From: Pseudomaricurvus alkylphenolicus
Lineage (GTDB): Bacteria; Pseudomonadota; Gammaproteobacteria; Pseudomonadales; Cellvibrionaceae
Assembly (NCBI RefSeq): GCF_011683955.1
Contig: NZ_JAAQPI010000003.1
Span: forward strand, 1-64,000
Length of the DNA stretch: 64,000 bases
Direction of reading: 5' to 3'
Made by a program: the position numbers and the translations under genes. Below are positions 47,216-55,481 of the stretch, one piece after another (the stretch's first letter is position 1; each line of letters opens with the position of its first letter). The notes under the pieces were generated by a model, which was given only the letters and a program-made list of their open reading frames with translations, was not told the origin of the DNA and searched no databases.

Positions 47216-48633
47216 CAGGCTTGGCGTTTCTTCCAGGATTGCAGCTTCCGGTACACCGTTGAAGGAGCCACCTCCAGTAGTCCAGCGGCCTGATTGACAC
47301 TACCACCGCAAACTTCAATGGCAGCCTCAATGGCATTTTTCTCCGTCAACCAAAGCGGTTCTACTTGTTGGCGCCGCTGCACATGTGGCACAGCGCCCTC
47401 ACTGATATGCTGGTGGGCATTCTCGGACCCGGTGGCTCCAGTCGCGGGAACATCTATCTGTCCCGAAGTAACAGAGGTCGGCAGCATGGATAGTTCAACG
47501 CTATCGCCTTCGCTGAGCACTACCACCTGATGCATGGCATTTTGCAACTGCCGTACGTTGCCGGGCCAGGGATAACGGCGAATCGCTTCTTCCGCGGCAA
47601 CGCTAAAACCCTCAAAGGATTTTGCTTCTCTGTTGTTAAACAGTGCCAGAAAATGGTTTGCAATCAGCAGAACGTCTTCGCCGCGTTCACGCAGGGGAGG
47701 CATTCGCACTGGCACCACATGAAGACGGTAAAACAGGTCTTCACGGAACCGCCCTTCTCGAACTTCTACCAGTGGGTCTCGATTAGTTGCGCAGACAAAG
47801 CGCAAATCGACTTTCTCCAAAGTGTTACTGCCTACCTTTCGGAAGGTACCTGTCTGGATAAACCGCAATAGTTTTTTCTGCAGCTCAAGATTCATTTCAC
47901 AGATTTCGTCGAGAAACAACGTGCCTCCGTTGGCGACACTGACGGCGCCCTCGCGACTGCTACTGGCCCCGGTAAACGCACCTTTCACATGACCGAACAG
48001 CTCACTCTCCATTAACTCGCCCGGTATGGCTCCACAGTTAATGGCAACAAACTCCTTGTTATGGCGTCTGCTGTGTTGATGGATCGCTTCCGCAGCCAGC
48101 TCTTTGCCAGTACCGCTCTCCCCCACAATAAACCCCGTAGCATCACTACTGGCAAGAGATTCGATGGTTTTGTATACGGACTGCATCGCCGGAGACTTGC
48201 CGATAAAGCTGCCGAAATGATCGCGCTGCAAACTCGCCAGCTCGCTGACTCGCTTGCCAAGCCGCAGTTGCGAGGCCGCATTGTTCAGTGTGACTTTCAA
48301 GCGTGCGGCGTCAAAAGGCTTGGTCAGAAAATCAATCGCCCCCAGCTGTATGGCTTCCACGGCCATGTCGGTGGTGCCGTGGGCAGTCATAACAATTATC
48401 TTTGTTGGTTTGTCCGAGGCCTGTGCGTCCGCGAGAAAGTCCATACCACTGCCATCAGGTAATTCAATATCCAGAAGCACAATGTCGGGCTGATACGCTG
48501 CCAGTGCGGTATGAGCTGCGGCCAGCGTCTCGACCGATACGATGTCATAGTTGGTTCCGTCCAGATACGCCTTATAGACCTCAGTCAACGAGGAACTGTC
48601 CTCAATCATCAGGACCTTCAGTATTGAATTCAT
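47215..48633 (-). CDS. NtrC-type sigma-54-dependent response regulator
   Basis: The 472-residue protein has a receiver domain (residues ~5-120, Asp55 in VLLDIELPDGSG), an AAA+ domain with Walker A GESGTGKE, the sigma-54 contact loop GAFTGA, LFLDEICEM and RLHVVPVRMPPLRER, and a Fis-type helix-turn-helix (NQAAGLLEVAPSTVYRKLQ). It would oligomerise when phosphorylated, bind upstream enhancers and open sigma-54 promoters. AGGAGG precedes ATG 48633 and decides that start. It opens the regulator-H-NOX-kinase operon and lies between two polysaccharide operons. I infer it activates the four sigma-54 promoters of the cluster. Confidence 0.95.
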   Translation of the reverse strand: MNSILKVLMIEDSSSLTEVYKAYLDGTNYDIVSVETLAAAHTALAAYQPDIVLLDIELPDGSGMDFLADAQASDKPTKIIVMTAHGTTDMAVEAIQLGAIDFLTKPFDAARLKVTLNNAASQLRLGKRVSELASLQRDHFGSFIGKSPAMQSVYKTIESLASSDATGFIVGESGTGKELAAEAIHQHSRRHNKEFVAINCGAIPGELMESELFGHVKGAFTGASSSREGAVSVANGGTLFLDEICEMNLELQKKLLRFIQTGTFRKVGSNTLEKVDLRFVCATNRDPLVEVREGRFREDLFYRLHVVPVRMPPLRERGEDVLLIANHFLALFNNREAKSFEGFSVAAEEAIRRYPWPGNVRQLQNAMHQVVVLSEGDSVELSMLPTSVTSGQIDVPATGATGSENAHQHISEGAVPHVQRRQQVEPLWLTEKNAIEAAIEVCGGSVNQAAGLLEVAPSTVYRKLQSWKKRQA

Positions 48634-48857
48634 CAGCTCATACCTCCTGCAGCGATCATTTTCCCAACGCGATGGACTTAGATAGTCAAAAATTGTACCA
48701 ACTCGTTGCAAAATGAAATGCAACCCATTAGAAATTCGTAATCCATTGATTTTACTGTGAAAATCACCTAGAACTCTTTTTTTCCAGCCCGGAATTTCTA
48801 ACTTTAAGCTTAGACCATAATTGCAGTTTGCAACGTATTTTGCGTTGCTCTATGCAT
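48634..48857. promoter_or_regulatory. Regulatory region of the regulator-H-NOX-kinase operon with two TTGCA dyads
   Basis: TTGCA-GTT-TGCAA at 48821-48833 is a perfect copy of the dyad found in front of the polysaccharide operons; it overlaps a second inverted repeat GCAACG-N7-CGTTGC (48830-48848). GTTGCA-N8-TGCAAC lies at 48705-48724. No convincing sigma-54 promoter is here: one GG-N10-GC match (48652-48666) would start transcription too close to the ATG. Autoregulation from a sigma-70 promoter is plausible. Confidence 0.5.
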
Positions 48858-50423
48858 TCAATGTGCGTCACAGATGGCACTAAAGAGACCTTGATCGCTT
48901 AGAAAATGCTCGGGAGAACCCAGTCCGGCCATCCGGAACATCTGCATCACCCCGACACGAGCGCCACTGAAGAGCACTCGCCCCGGCTGGCCAGGCTCGC
49001 TGCACAGAAACGGCTTAAGAGCGACAATTGCGGAGCTTTCCAATAGAGAGACGTTGCGAAGGTCAACGATGCAGTCTCGATCCCGAGCAGTCTGAGACAG
49101 ACACTCAACGAACCCCATATGAGACAAATCCTTTTCTGTGACCTTGCCCCCCAGGAAAATCAAGGCGCTGTCTTTCATCACGAAACTGCGGCAGGAGAAG
49201 CGAGCACCACAGCTGGCACCGTGACTGCCTAAAGCCTCCAGCGTGTCTCCCTCTTCGGTCTGCAGCGCATCCAGTACCCGAGTCCTGCATAAGTCTCGTC
49301 GAAGACCGGCAGGAATACCCAATAACAGCAAATTGTGGTCTTCTCGCTGTTGCAGTTCCGCCAGGGAAAGCAGAGCCTGGTGCCCTGACATCTGCACCTT
49401 TTTGACGGCACTGAAATCCAGCAGTCGCAGTGTCGTATCGCTGGGCTGCGCAATGATGCTCTCTACCAGCGCTACGAGGTACTGGCGTGTTACCAGGGGC
49501 GGCAATCTGAGTACGTCTAGAGACTGGTCTCTGGCTGACCAGATCGAACGCCAACGCAATGATTCCGGAGTGGCAACTCGCCTGCCCGCAAAAGCCATCA
49601 TCTCCGATACCCTGGCCACAAGCAGAGGAGCCGTCAGCAGGCCGAGTTTAATCAACCCCTTAGCGTAGCGAGCCCAAAGTCTTGCGGGGTCTTGGGTGAT
49701 ACGAAAAGCCCATTCCAAATTAAGCCGCTGCAGCCAGAGCGGTGCTCGCTTTATGTTCCCCGTAATAAATTCGAATGTACCGCCAACACCTATCGTAACC
49801 GGAACCTGCAACTTATTGCGGTTGCGATTGAACCAAAGCTCCTGCTTGGGATTACCAAGACCAACCAAGAGAATGTCGGCGCGGGACTGATTGATTAAAT
49901 CCGCAATTACCGCGTCGTCTTCTACACAGTTCGCCAACTCAGGACCGTGCGTGTGAATAAAGGGCGCCGCAACCCCAGCGATCCGTAACCCGGGATACCA
50001 GCCCTTCAGTTTGTCAGCAGCTGCCTCGGCGACTCCACCACTGCCTCCTAACAGGAATATTGACAACCCTTCTCGAGCGGCGCGCGCAGCCAGGCCAGGC
50101 ACCAGATCGGAACCACAGACCCTCTGACGCAGGGGCTTGCCTACAATACTGCTTAGCCAGAGGATCGGGAAGCCGTCCGCAGTCACCAGATCAGCATCCC
50201 GAAGCACACTGAGTAACTCTGGGTGACGCGCCCGAGAAAAGCGCGTACCCAGACAATTGACGAGAAAGTCTACGTTCAGCGTTGATACCAGTCGTGACCT
50301 GCCTCCTCGCGTCTTCGCCATTTCTGTGATTTTGGCAATTGCATCTTCCAGGGTAAGATCGTCCACCGGAATACCCAATGAACTCACACAATCGCGCTGA
50401 GGGTTGTGAATTAAAGTACTCAT
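48858..50423 (-). CDS. WecG/TagA/CpsF (GT26) glycosyltransferase fused to two STAS-like domains
   Basis: The 521-residue protein combines an N-terminal GT26 domain (~15-260) with a C-terminal half of two STAS-like domains. GT26 motifs: STLNVDFLV, LVTADGFPILWLS, LLGGSGGVAEAAADKL, LLVGLGNPKQELWFNRN, GVGGTFEFITGNIKRAPLWLQ. STAS-like strands: LLDFSAVKKVQMSGHQALLSLAELQ (~320-350) and CIVDLRNVSLLESSAIVALKPFL (~455-480). GT26 enzymes add ManNAc-type sugars to lipid-linked precursors. STAS domains usually bind partner proteins in anti-sigma or transporter regulation, so the sugar transfer may be regulated by protein binding. ATG 50423 has AAGGGG upstream. It is the third gene of the SLBB-Wzz operon. 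Confidence 0.88.
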   Translation of the reverse strand: MSTLIHNPQRDCVSSLGIPVDDLTLEDAIAKITEMAKTRGGRSRLVSTLNVDFLVNCLGTRFSRARHPELLSVLRDADLVTADGFPILWLSSIVGKPLRQRVCGSDLVPGLAARAAREGLSIFLLGGSGGVAEAAADKLKGWYPGLRIAGVAAPFIHTHGPELANCVEDDAVIADLINQSRADILLVGLGNPKQELWFNRNRNKLQVPVTIGVGGTFEFITGNIKRAPLWLQRLNLEWAFRITQDPARLWARYAKGLIKLGLLTAPLLVARVSEMMAFAGRRVATPESLRWRSIWSARDQSLDVLRLPPLVTRQYLVALVESIIAQPSDTTLRLLDFSAVKKVQMSGHQALLSLAELQQREDHNLLLLGIPAGLRRDLCRTRVLDALQTEEGDTLEALGSHGASCGARFSCRSFVMKDSALIFLGGKVTEKDLSHMGFVECLSQTARDRDCIVDLRNVSLLESSAIVALKPFLCSEPGQPGRVLFSGARVGVMQMFRMAGLGSPEHFLSDQGLFSAICDAH

Positions 50424-50442
50424 GTCGTTAAACCCCTTTATG

Positions 50443-51414
50443 TTAGTGATGGGCCGCCTGGCAGTCAGAGAATCCATCTCTGGACTGAAGCTCTCGATAA
50501 TGCATAATGGACCGCCACATACGCATCAGAAGCACCCAAGCAAGAATGGCAAAGGTGGCCAGCAAGGCTCCCACAACAGAGCCAATAAGAATCTTTTTCT
50601 TTCGAGACATATTAAAACTACGATAGGGCAAGGCTGCCGGGTCTATTATCTCTAGCACATACTCCTCTCTGGCACTGGCCAACATCGCGATGGCAGTTTG
50701 CGCTTCTATCAGGCGATATATCGACTGCTGAATTTCAAGCACGTCAGAACGACGCAGCTCCTCTTCCAGGTACGCCTGTTTTCGCCGAACATCGTTCATC
50801 GTACGTGCGCGGATAAATTCGTTGAAACTGGCCACATATTGGTTGGCCCAATCCCGTGCGACAGCGGGGTCGATCCAGTTCATACTGACGGTAATGATGT
50901 CAGTTTCCTCGTCCCGATAAATCGTTCTTACTTCGTCTCTGAAACGCGTGAAGACTTCCCCTCGATCGGGTTTGAATCCATCCTTCCAGCGTTGCTCTTT
51001 CGACAGCCATTGGCCCGCATAGAAGTGACGATACACATTGTGTGCATCGAGAAAGCGCATCGTAAAATCACGCGACGCCAGTCGGCCACGGATAACATCG
51101 TTGTAATTGTCATGGGTTGTTCCCATGACGAAGCCATGTTCAACAAGCGTGATGACCTCCGAGGCTCGTCGGTCATCTGGGGCGACCCCACCCGGGTCCT
51201 CTATATCGACAATACTGACCTTGACTCCAGACTGAAAAACATAAGGTTTCGAATAGGCCCAGAACCCTGTCAAAGCCGCCGACAATAGAGCCGCTGCCAG
51301 CGGTAACCACCAAAGTTTGATAAGGGCCAGAACGTACACCATAAGATCCAATTGTATGGCCGCTGTCGTTTCGGGAATAGATTGTTCTGATCTGCTAACA
51401 TTGTGCGTCGTCAT
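50443..51414 (-). CDS. Wzz/chain-length-determinant protein without a kinase domain
   Basis: A 323-residue inner-membrane protein with two transmembrane helices (~32-52 WWLPLAAALLSAALTGFWAY and ~286-306 KILIGSVVGALLATFAILAWVLL) around a large periplasmic domain, the Wzz/PCP layout. No tyrosine kinase domain follows, and none was seen elsewhere in the window, so chain length is probably not controlled by the Wzc-type BY-kinase cycle. The short helical segment LEEELRRSDVLEIQQSIYRLIEAQ fits the coiled-coil arm. It sits 20 bp downstream of the SLBB gene. Confidence 0.88.
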   Translation of the reverse strand: MTTHNVSRSEQSIPETTAAIQLDLMVYVLALIKLWWLPLAAALLSAALTGFWAYSKPYVFQSGVKVSIVDIEDPGGVAPDDRRASEVITLVEHGFVMGTTHDNYNDVIRGRLASRDFTMRFLDAHNVYRHFYAGQWLSKEQRWKDGFKPDRGEVFTRFRDEVRTIYRDEETDIITVSMNWIDPAVARDWANQYVASFNEFIRARTMNDVRRKQAYLEEELRRSDVLEIQQSIYRLIEAQTAIAMLASAREEYVLEIIDPAALPYRSFNMSRKKKILIGSVVGALLATFAILAWVLLMRMWRSIMHYRELQSRDGFSDCQAAHH

Positions 51415-51434
51415 AACAATTTTACCTTCATGAA

Positions 51435-54380
51435 TTAGAGTACGACTCCAGCCAGAATCGCGGAGTTCACCAATGTTTGTACCCAGGTTTGCGCCTTCTC
51501 TGTGGCATTCATACGGTCAACATTCAACGGGACATAAATTCTGGCTCCGGGCATCACCTTGTTGCGTGCAATACGCTTGGAGATACGGCTACCTTTGTGG
51601 CTCAGGACTTCACCATTGGCCTGAATGACGTACGCATGGCTCAACTTTCCAATAACCGTAGGGCCTCCGCTGAGAGCCAGGTAGTCTGCAACTCTTCTCT
51701 GAGGCTCATACCGATGCGAAGTCGGCACATAGACTTGGCCGGTCACCTGCACGTAATCTGGCTGTCTGGGAACAGAGAGACTATCGCCGGGCTCAAGTCT
51801 CAGAAGGTCTTTTCTTCGGCACCTGCTGTGTCTTTTGAGATCGACAACCAGGCGGCCATTTGCTTCCGCACGCTCCAGCTGCTGGATGGCTTTGAGATAA
51901 TCCTGCTTGCCACCCCATTCGTGAGAGCTTTTGTCACGGTTGTTAAATGAATGGGATAGTGACAACTCCACCATTAGGTTATCCAACTGCGCATGAAGCT
52001 GATCAATCGTCTGTTGCTGCATCGCACGCACAGATTCTCTGGTAAACACAGCCCCAAAGGGGTATGCCTCGGAAGTGAGACCGCCTGCACGCTTCAACAG
52101 CTGGCAGAGAGTCTCTCCTCTCTCAATGGTATATACCCCCGGATGTCGCACCTCCCCGCTGACAGTTACCGAGGCCTGATCCAGCCAACCGGATTTTCGG
52201 CTGAACGTCATCTGGTCCAAAGGTGTGAGACGAGGATTGAGACGGTCATCATCGTATAACGCCTGATATTCCACTCGGTTTCTTCGCCCTTTTTCCAGTT
52301 GGCGCTTTAGCAAACAAATTCGCAACAACAACTGGCTGTCCAGAGACATGTGCTCAGTGTTCGCACTTGCCCCAGAGCGGTACGATACGCGCGACAGCTC
52401 GGCTGTCACGCCATTGGCTTTTCGGGTCAAGCCTCCAGCGGCGCACAACAGGTCACTGGCTCGCATTTCCGGCACCCTGGGGTAAACTCCTCCATGCTGC
52501 ACTTCTCCCAGAATCGTTACCAGGTTTTCGTCTGCTCCGTATCGAGCCTGCTCGCGCAAACGTTTTACCTCATTCACCAACAGTGACGAACGCGCTTGTT
52601 TTTCGAAAAAAAAATAGAGTCGATCACCAGGTGAGACAAAGGGATTGTGTTCGGAGGTGGGGCTCTGCCTAGCCGCGCGCAGGCTAAAAGAATGTATCTC
52701 CACCTCACTGCTGGGATGCCGGGTTCTAGCCAGCACTCCATAGTGCAGATCCGCGCCGACACTGAGACCTCCCCCCAAGGCAACCACATCCAGCAGCCTG
52801 GCTCCCTCTTGTAGCGGCAGGCGACCGGAAAAGCGGAGCGCTCCTCGCAACTCGACGACCCGTGCCGGCCGATAGTCCGTTGCCTGCAGTTCCAGATTAC
52901 GTACCACGGATGCCAGAGCTTTTTCCCGTTCCTGCGCGAGATTAAACACCTGAACCTGATCCCTGGGCTGAAGCAATAAATCCGCCTCGCCCCCCGGTGT
53001 TTCGAGCACTTTGAGTAAATTGGTATAGAGCACATGATTTAGCAGAGTTTCGCGTTGTTCGCGCTTTATCAGCAGAAATTCCATATCCGCCCCCGGCAGA
53101 AGCGCCCGTGCGCTGTCAATCAGATCGCTGATTCGCATTCCCTCGCGGTACTGATATCCTCCCGGGCGCTGCACCTGCCCAGAAAGCAGCACCACGTCTC
53201 GCAACTGATCTTCAAGCGCCAATACCCGCAGGAAATCACCATTGGAGACACCCATCTTGCGTATCGCCATTTCATCATTGGCGTTTGAAAAATCCAGGAG
53301 TGACCGAAAACCACCCTCTTCTATCCTCTCGATATGGGAGTCTTTCAGTGAGGCAGTTGGCAAGAGCCCGCCCGCCATATCGATCATTTGGCCGACGCTG
53401 GTTTCTCCACGCAATTCGTAAATGGCGGGACGCTGCACCTCCCCACCCACATACACCACGGGCCCGATGGGCGGTACGAATATCGTATCATTGTGCGCCA
53501 AATAGATGTCCTGACCACTGTGCCCTTTCAAAAGCAGATCATAGAGATCAAGATTGGCTACGCGTTCGCTGCCTCGAATTAATTGGATGTTTCGTAAAGA
53601 ACCGGTCGTTTGCACACCACCAGTCGACAGCAGAGCATCAATCAGAGTGGACAATCCACCAACCGTATAGATACCTGGCTTCACAACATCGCCAGCCAGG
53701 CGAATCTGTACTGTACGCAAAGCTCCCATGGTTACAACGGCTCTCACCCCAATGACCCGACGTTCGAAGCCTTCGGTAATCAATCGTTCGGATTCATCAA
53801 ACCCCAGTCCCGCCACTTTTACGGGTCCATATTCCGGTATCAGAATATGGCCATCCCGGGTGACAACCAATTTGTATTCCACATTGAGTTTGCCATAGAG
53901 CTGGACAATCAAAGTGTCTCCCGGACCAATAATGTAACTTGCCGGTACAGGTATGCCTTCGACAGGTGCAAATGTAGTTGGAACGTCGCTAAAAATGTCA
54001 TAGCCAAACAGACTCAGATCAGAAGTCATGATTTGATCCTGTTGCGTTTCCGCCAGACTTAGAGGTCCTGACTTCTCTTCTGCGATAACCTCCAACCGGG
54101 ATTCTTCCATCGTCGACGGCATACCGGACTTCTGCTCAGCGATGGTTTGGTCTGGCAGACTCAGAGGCTGGTCCTGCCCCTGAGGAGCGGATGCCCTCGC
54201 TTGCCGAAATTGAGTTATTGCAAGGGATTCAATATATGGAGCATACGACTCCTTGGCGTGGGTAGCGTCAACAAGAAAAAATGTAGCGAAAAGTGCTGCC
54301 ATGCACCACAGACCCACTGCGTGCATGAAGCATTTTGGGTAAACCTGGCCCGCCTGATTTTCACGATCAATGTTTTGCAT
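51435..54380 (-). CDS. Large multi-SLBB polysaccharide export protein (Wza-like)
   Basis: A 981-residue export protein with a signal sequence (~19-43, MHAVGLWCMAALFATFFLVDATHA), an acidic linker, the Poly_export domain (~145-220, IIGPGDTLIVQLYGKLNVEYKLVVTRDGHILIPEYGPVKV), and several SLBB domains (VRLAGDVVKPGIYTVGG-type motifs near 230, 310, 395, 510, 645, 755 and 905). It is about two and a half times the size of E. coli Wza (379 aa) and resembles the long SLBB proteins of Pseudomonas and Vibrio biofilm clusters. The outer membrane pore would carry the polysaccharide. No clear lipobox was seen. A strong sigma-54 promoter lies 38-52 bp upstream of the ATG. Confidence 0.92.
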   Translation of the reverse strand: MQNIDRENQAGQVYPKCFMHAVGLWCMAALFATFFLVDATHAKESYAPYIESLAITQFRQARASAPQGQDQPLSLPDQTIAEQKSGMPSTMEESRLEVIAEEKSGPLSLAETQQDQIMTSDLSLFGYDIFSDVPTTFAPVEGIPVPASYIIGPGDTLIVQLYGKLNVEYKLVVTRDGHILIPEYGPVKVAGLGFDESERLITEGFERRVIGVRAVVTMGALRTVQIRLAGDVVKPGIYTVGGLSTLIDALLSTGGVQTTGSLRNIQLIRGSERVANLDLYDLLLKGHSGQDIYLAHNDTIFVPPIGPVVYVGGEVQRPAIYELRGETSVGQMIDMAGGLLPTASLKDSHIERIEEGGFRSLLDFSNANDEMAIRKMGVSNGDFLRVLALEDQLRDVVLLSGQVQRPGGYQYREGMRISDLIDSARALLPGADMEFLLIKREQRETLLNHVLYTNLLKVLETPGGEADLLLQPRDQVQVFNLAQEREKALASVVRNLELQATDYRPARVVELRGALRFSGRLPLQEGARLLDVVALGGGLSVGADLHYGVLARTRHPSSEVEIHSFSLRAARQSPTSEHNPFVSPGDRLYFFFEKQARSSLLVNEVKRLREQARYGADENLVTILGEVQHGGVYPRVPEMRASDLLCAAGGLTRKANGVTAELSRVSYRSGASANTEHMSLDSQLLLRICLLKRQLEKGRRNRVEYQALYDDDRLNPRLTPLDQMTFSRKSGWLDQASVTVSGEVRHPGVYTIERGETLCQLLKRAGGLTSEAYPFGAVFTRESVRAMQQQTIDQLHAQLDNLMVELSLSHSFNNRDKSSHEWGGKQDYLKAIQQLERAEANGRLVVDLKRHSRCRRKDLLRLEPGDSLSVPRQPDYVQVTGQVYVPTSHRYEPQRRVADYLALSGGPTVIGKLSHAYVIQANGEVLSHKGSRISKRIARNKVMPGARIYVPLNVDRMNATEKAQTWVQTLVNSAILAGVVL

Positions 54381-54417
54381 AACGGGATACCGGAAATTGC
54401 GTCTTTCCTGTATCGGA

Positions 54418-54432
54418 GCAATGGCTGTGCCA
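54418..54432 (-). promoter_or_regulatory. Sigma-54 promoter for the SLBB-wzz-wecG/STAS operon
   Basis: TGGCACAGCCATTGC is a near-perfect match to TGGCACG-N4-TTGC. Transcription would start near 54406, leaving a 26-base leader before ATG 54380. It is the best of the four sigma-54 candidates. Confidence 0.8.
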
Positions 54433-54516
54433 GTTGAGAAAAGTTCTAAAACCTCTTTAAAATTAGCGTGTTAGCCGCGCAATCTGATTGTAGGCCAAGG
54501 GCCATTTCAATCCGGG

Positions 54517-54529
54517 TTGCAATCTGCAA
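54517..54529. promoter_or_regulatory. Perfect dyad TTGCA-N3-TGCAA upstream of the SLBB operon promoter
   Basis: TTGCAATCTGCAA, a perfect 5-3-5 palindrome 85 bp upstream of the -24 element, a normal distance for a sigma-54 enhancer site. A second half site (TTTTGCAATC) follows near 54543. Confidence 0.55.
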
Positions 54530-54554
54530 TACGATTTTAAGCATTTTGCAATCA

Positions 54555-55481
54555 CTACGCCTGAAGATATGCCTGGAGCCAGGGTGGTGCTTCGATTGGT
54601 AGCTTCAACAGCGCCTGAAGATCCTCGCCATAGTGCTTTTGCAATGCATCGCGCGTTGCAACAGAAATCTGCTTTTTCGTCAAAGGGAGTTTTCGCACAT
54701 TCCATTGTTCATAGAGAAAACGAAGCCTGCCGCGTTTCGCTTCCGGCAGACACTGCCAAAGGCTATAAAGTAAATGGCGCTGACGTAGCCAGACTCTGAC
54801 ACTGTGAGGAATGAAATTGCTTGCGCCGCCTTGATGGATAACCTGCCCCAAGGTCTCAGGCCGAAACCCAGGCGTCAAGCCAATGAATGATAGCAAGCGG
54901 TCAAGCGTTTCTTCAGGTTTCGATTGTAAATCCTCCGTGTACAACACTAGTAACTTCTCTGGCGGAAACCATTGTGCGTAGCGACGAAGAATTCGGCCGT
55001 ATTCACTCCAGGCCACATAGAAATCGGACTCCGATTCAAATCCTGATTCGTGTGTTGGTACCGGCAGAGATCTGACCCTGGTCATAGCCTCCGCTTGAAG
55101 CAATTCATCTACTGCCTCATCAAATGATCTTTCTTCAGTGCCTCTGCGTCTGCCCATTTGGTAATGCGACCATGTGCGTTCGATTGGATCCCGAAGAATT
55201 GCAATCAACTTTAGCTCGGGCATTAATTGGTGGATGCGCTCGGGAACGGAATCGTGACACATATATTGGGGCGTCGCCTTACCCCATAACCGATCGTCAT
55301 TCTCTTCAAAATGCGACTTCGTAAAGTTCCTCCAGCGCTCCTTGGTGCAAGTGGCTTTCGTGAAGAAGGGGACTTCTTTTTCAAGTGGCATATTGATATC
55401 AGGATGTAAGCGCAAATGTTCGAACAGTGTGGTGGTTGCGCATTTCTGTGCACCAACAATCAAGAAATCAAGATTTTTCAT
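54555..55481 (-). CDS. Sulfotransferase (PAPS-dependent)
   Basis: A 308-residue cytosolic sulfotransferase. The 5'-phosphosulfate loop LIVGAQKCATTTLFEHLRLHPDINM lies at the N-terminus, with a 3'-phosphate-binding segment LKLIAILRDPIERTWSHYQMGRR (~75-97). The protein should transfer sulfate from PAPS to a sugar hydroxyl, so the polysaccharide is probably sulfated, a feature of marine exopolysaccharides. ATG 55481 overlaps the flippase stop (ATGA). Confidence 0.9.
   Translation of the reverse strand: MKNLDFLIVGAQKCATTTLFEHLRLHPDINMPLEKEVPFFTKATCTKERWRNFTKSHFEENDDRLWGKATPQYMCHDSVPERIHQLMPELKLIAILRDPIERTWSHYQMGRRRGTEERSFDEAVDELLQAEAMTRVRSLPVPTHESGFESESDFYVAWSEYGRILRRYAQWFPPEKLLVLYTEDLQSKPEETLDRLLSFIGLTPGFRPETLGQVIHQGGASNFIPHSVRVWLRQRHLLYSLWQCLPEAKRGRLRFLYEQWNVRKLPLTKKQISVATRDALQKHYGEDLQALLKLPIEAPPWLQAYLQA

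Noticed and set aside
48652-48666. GG-N10-GC match upstream of the response regulator gene, possible sigma-54 promoter
   Set aside because: It has only the invariant bases, and the predicted transcription start near 48640 would leave out the AGGAGG ribosome binding site.
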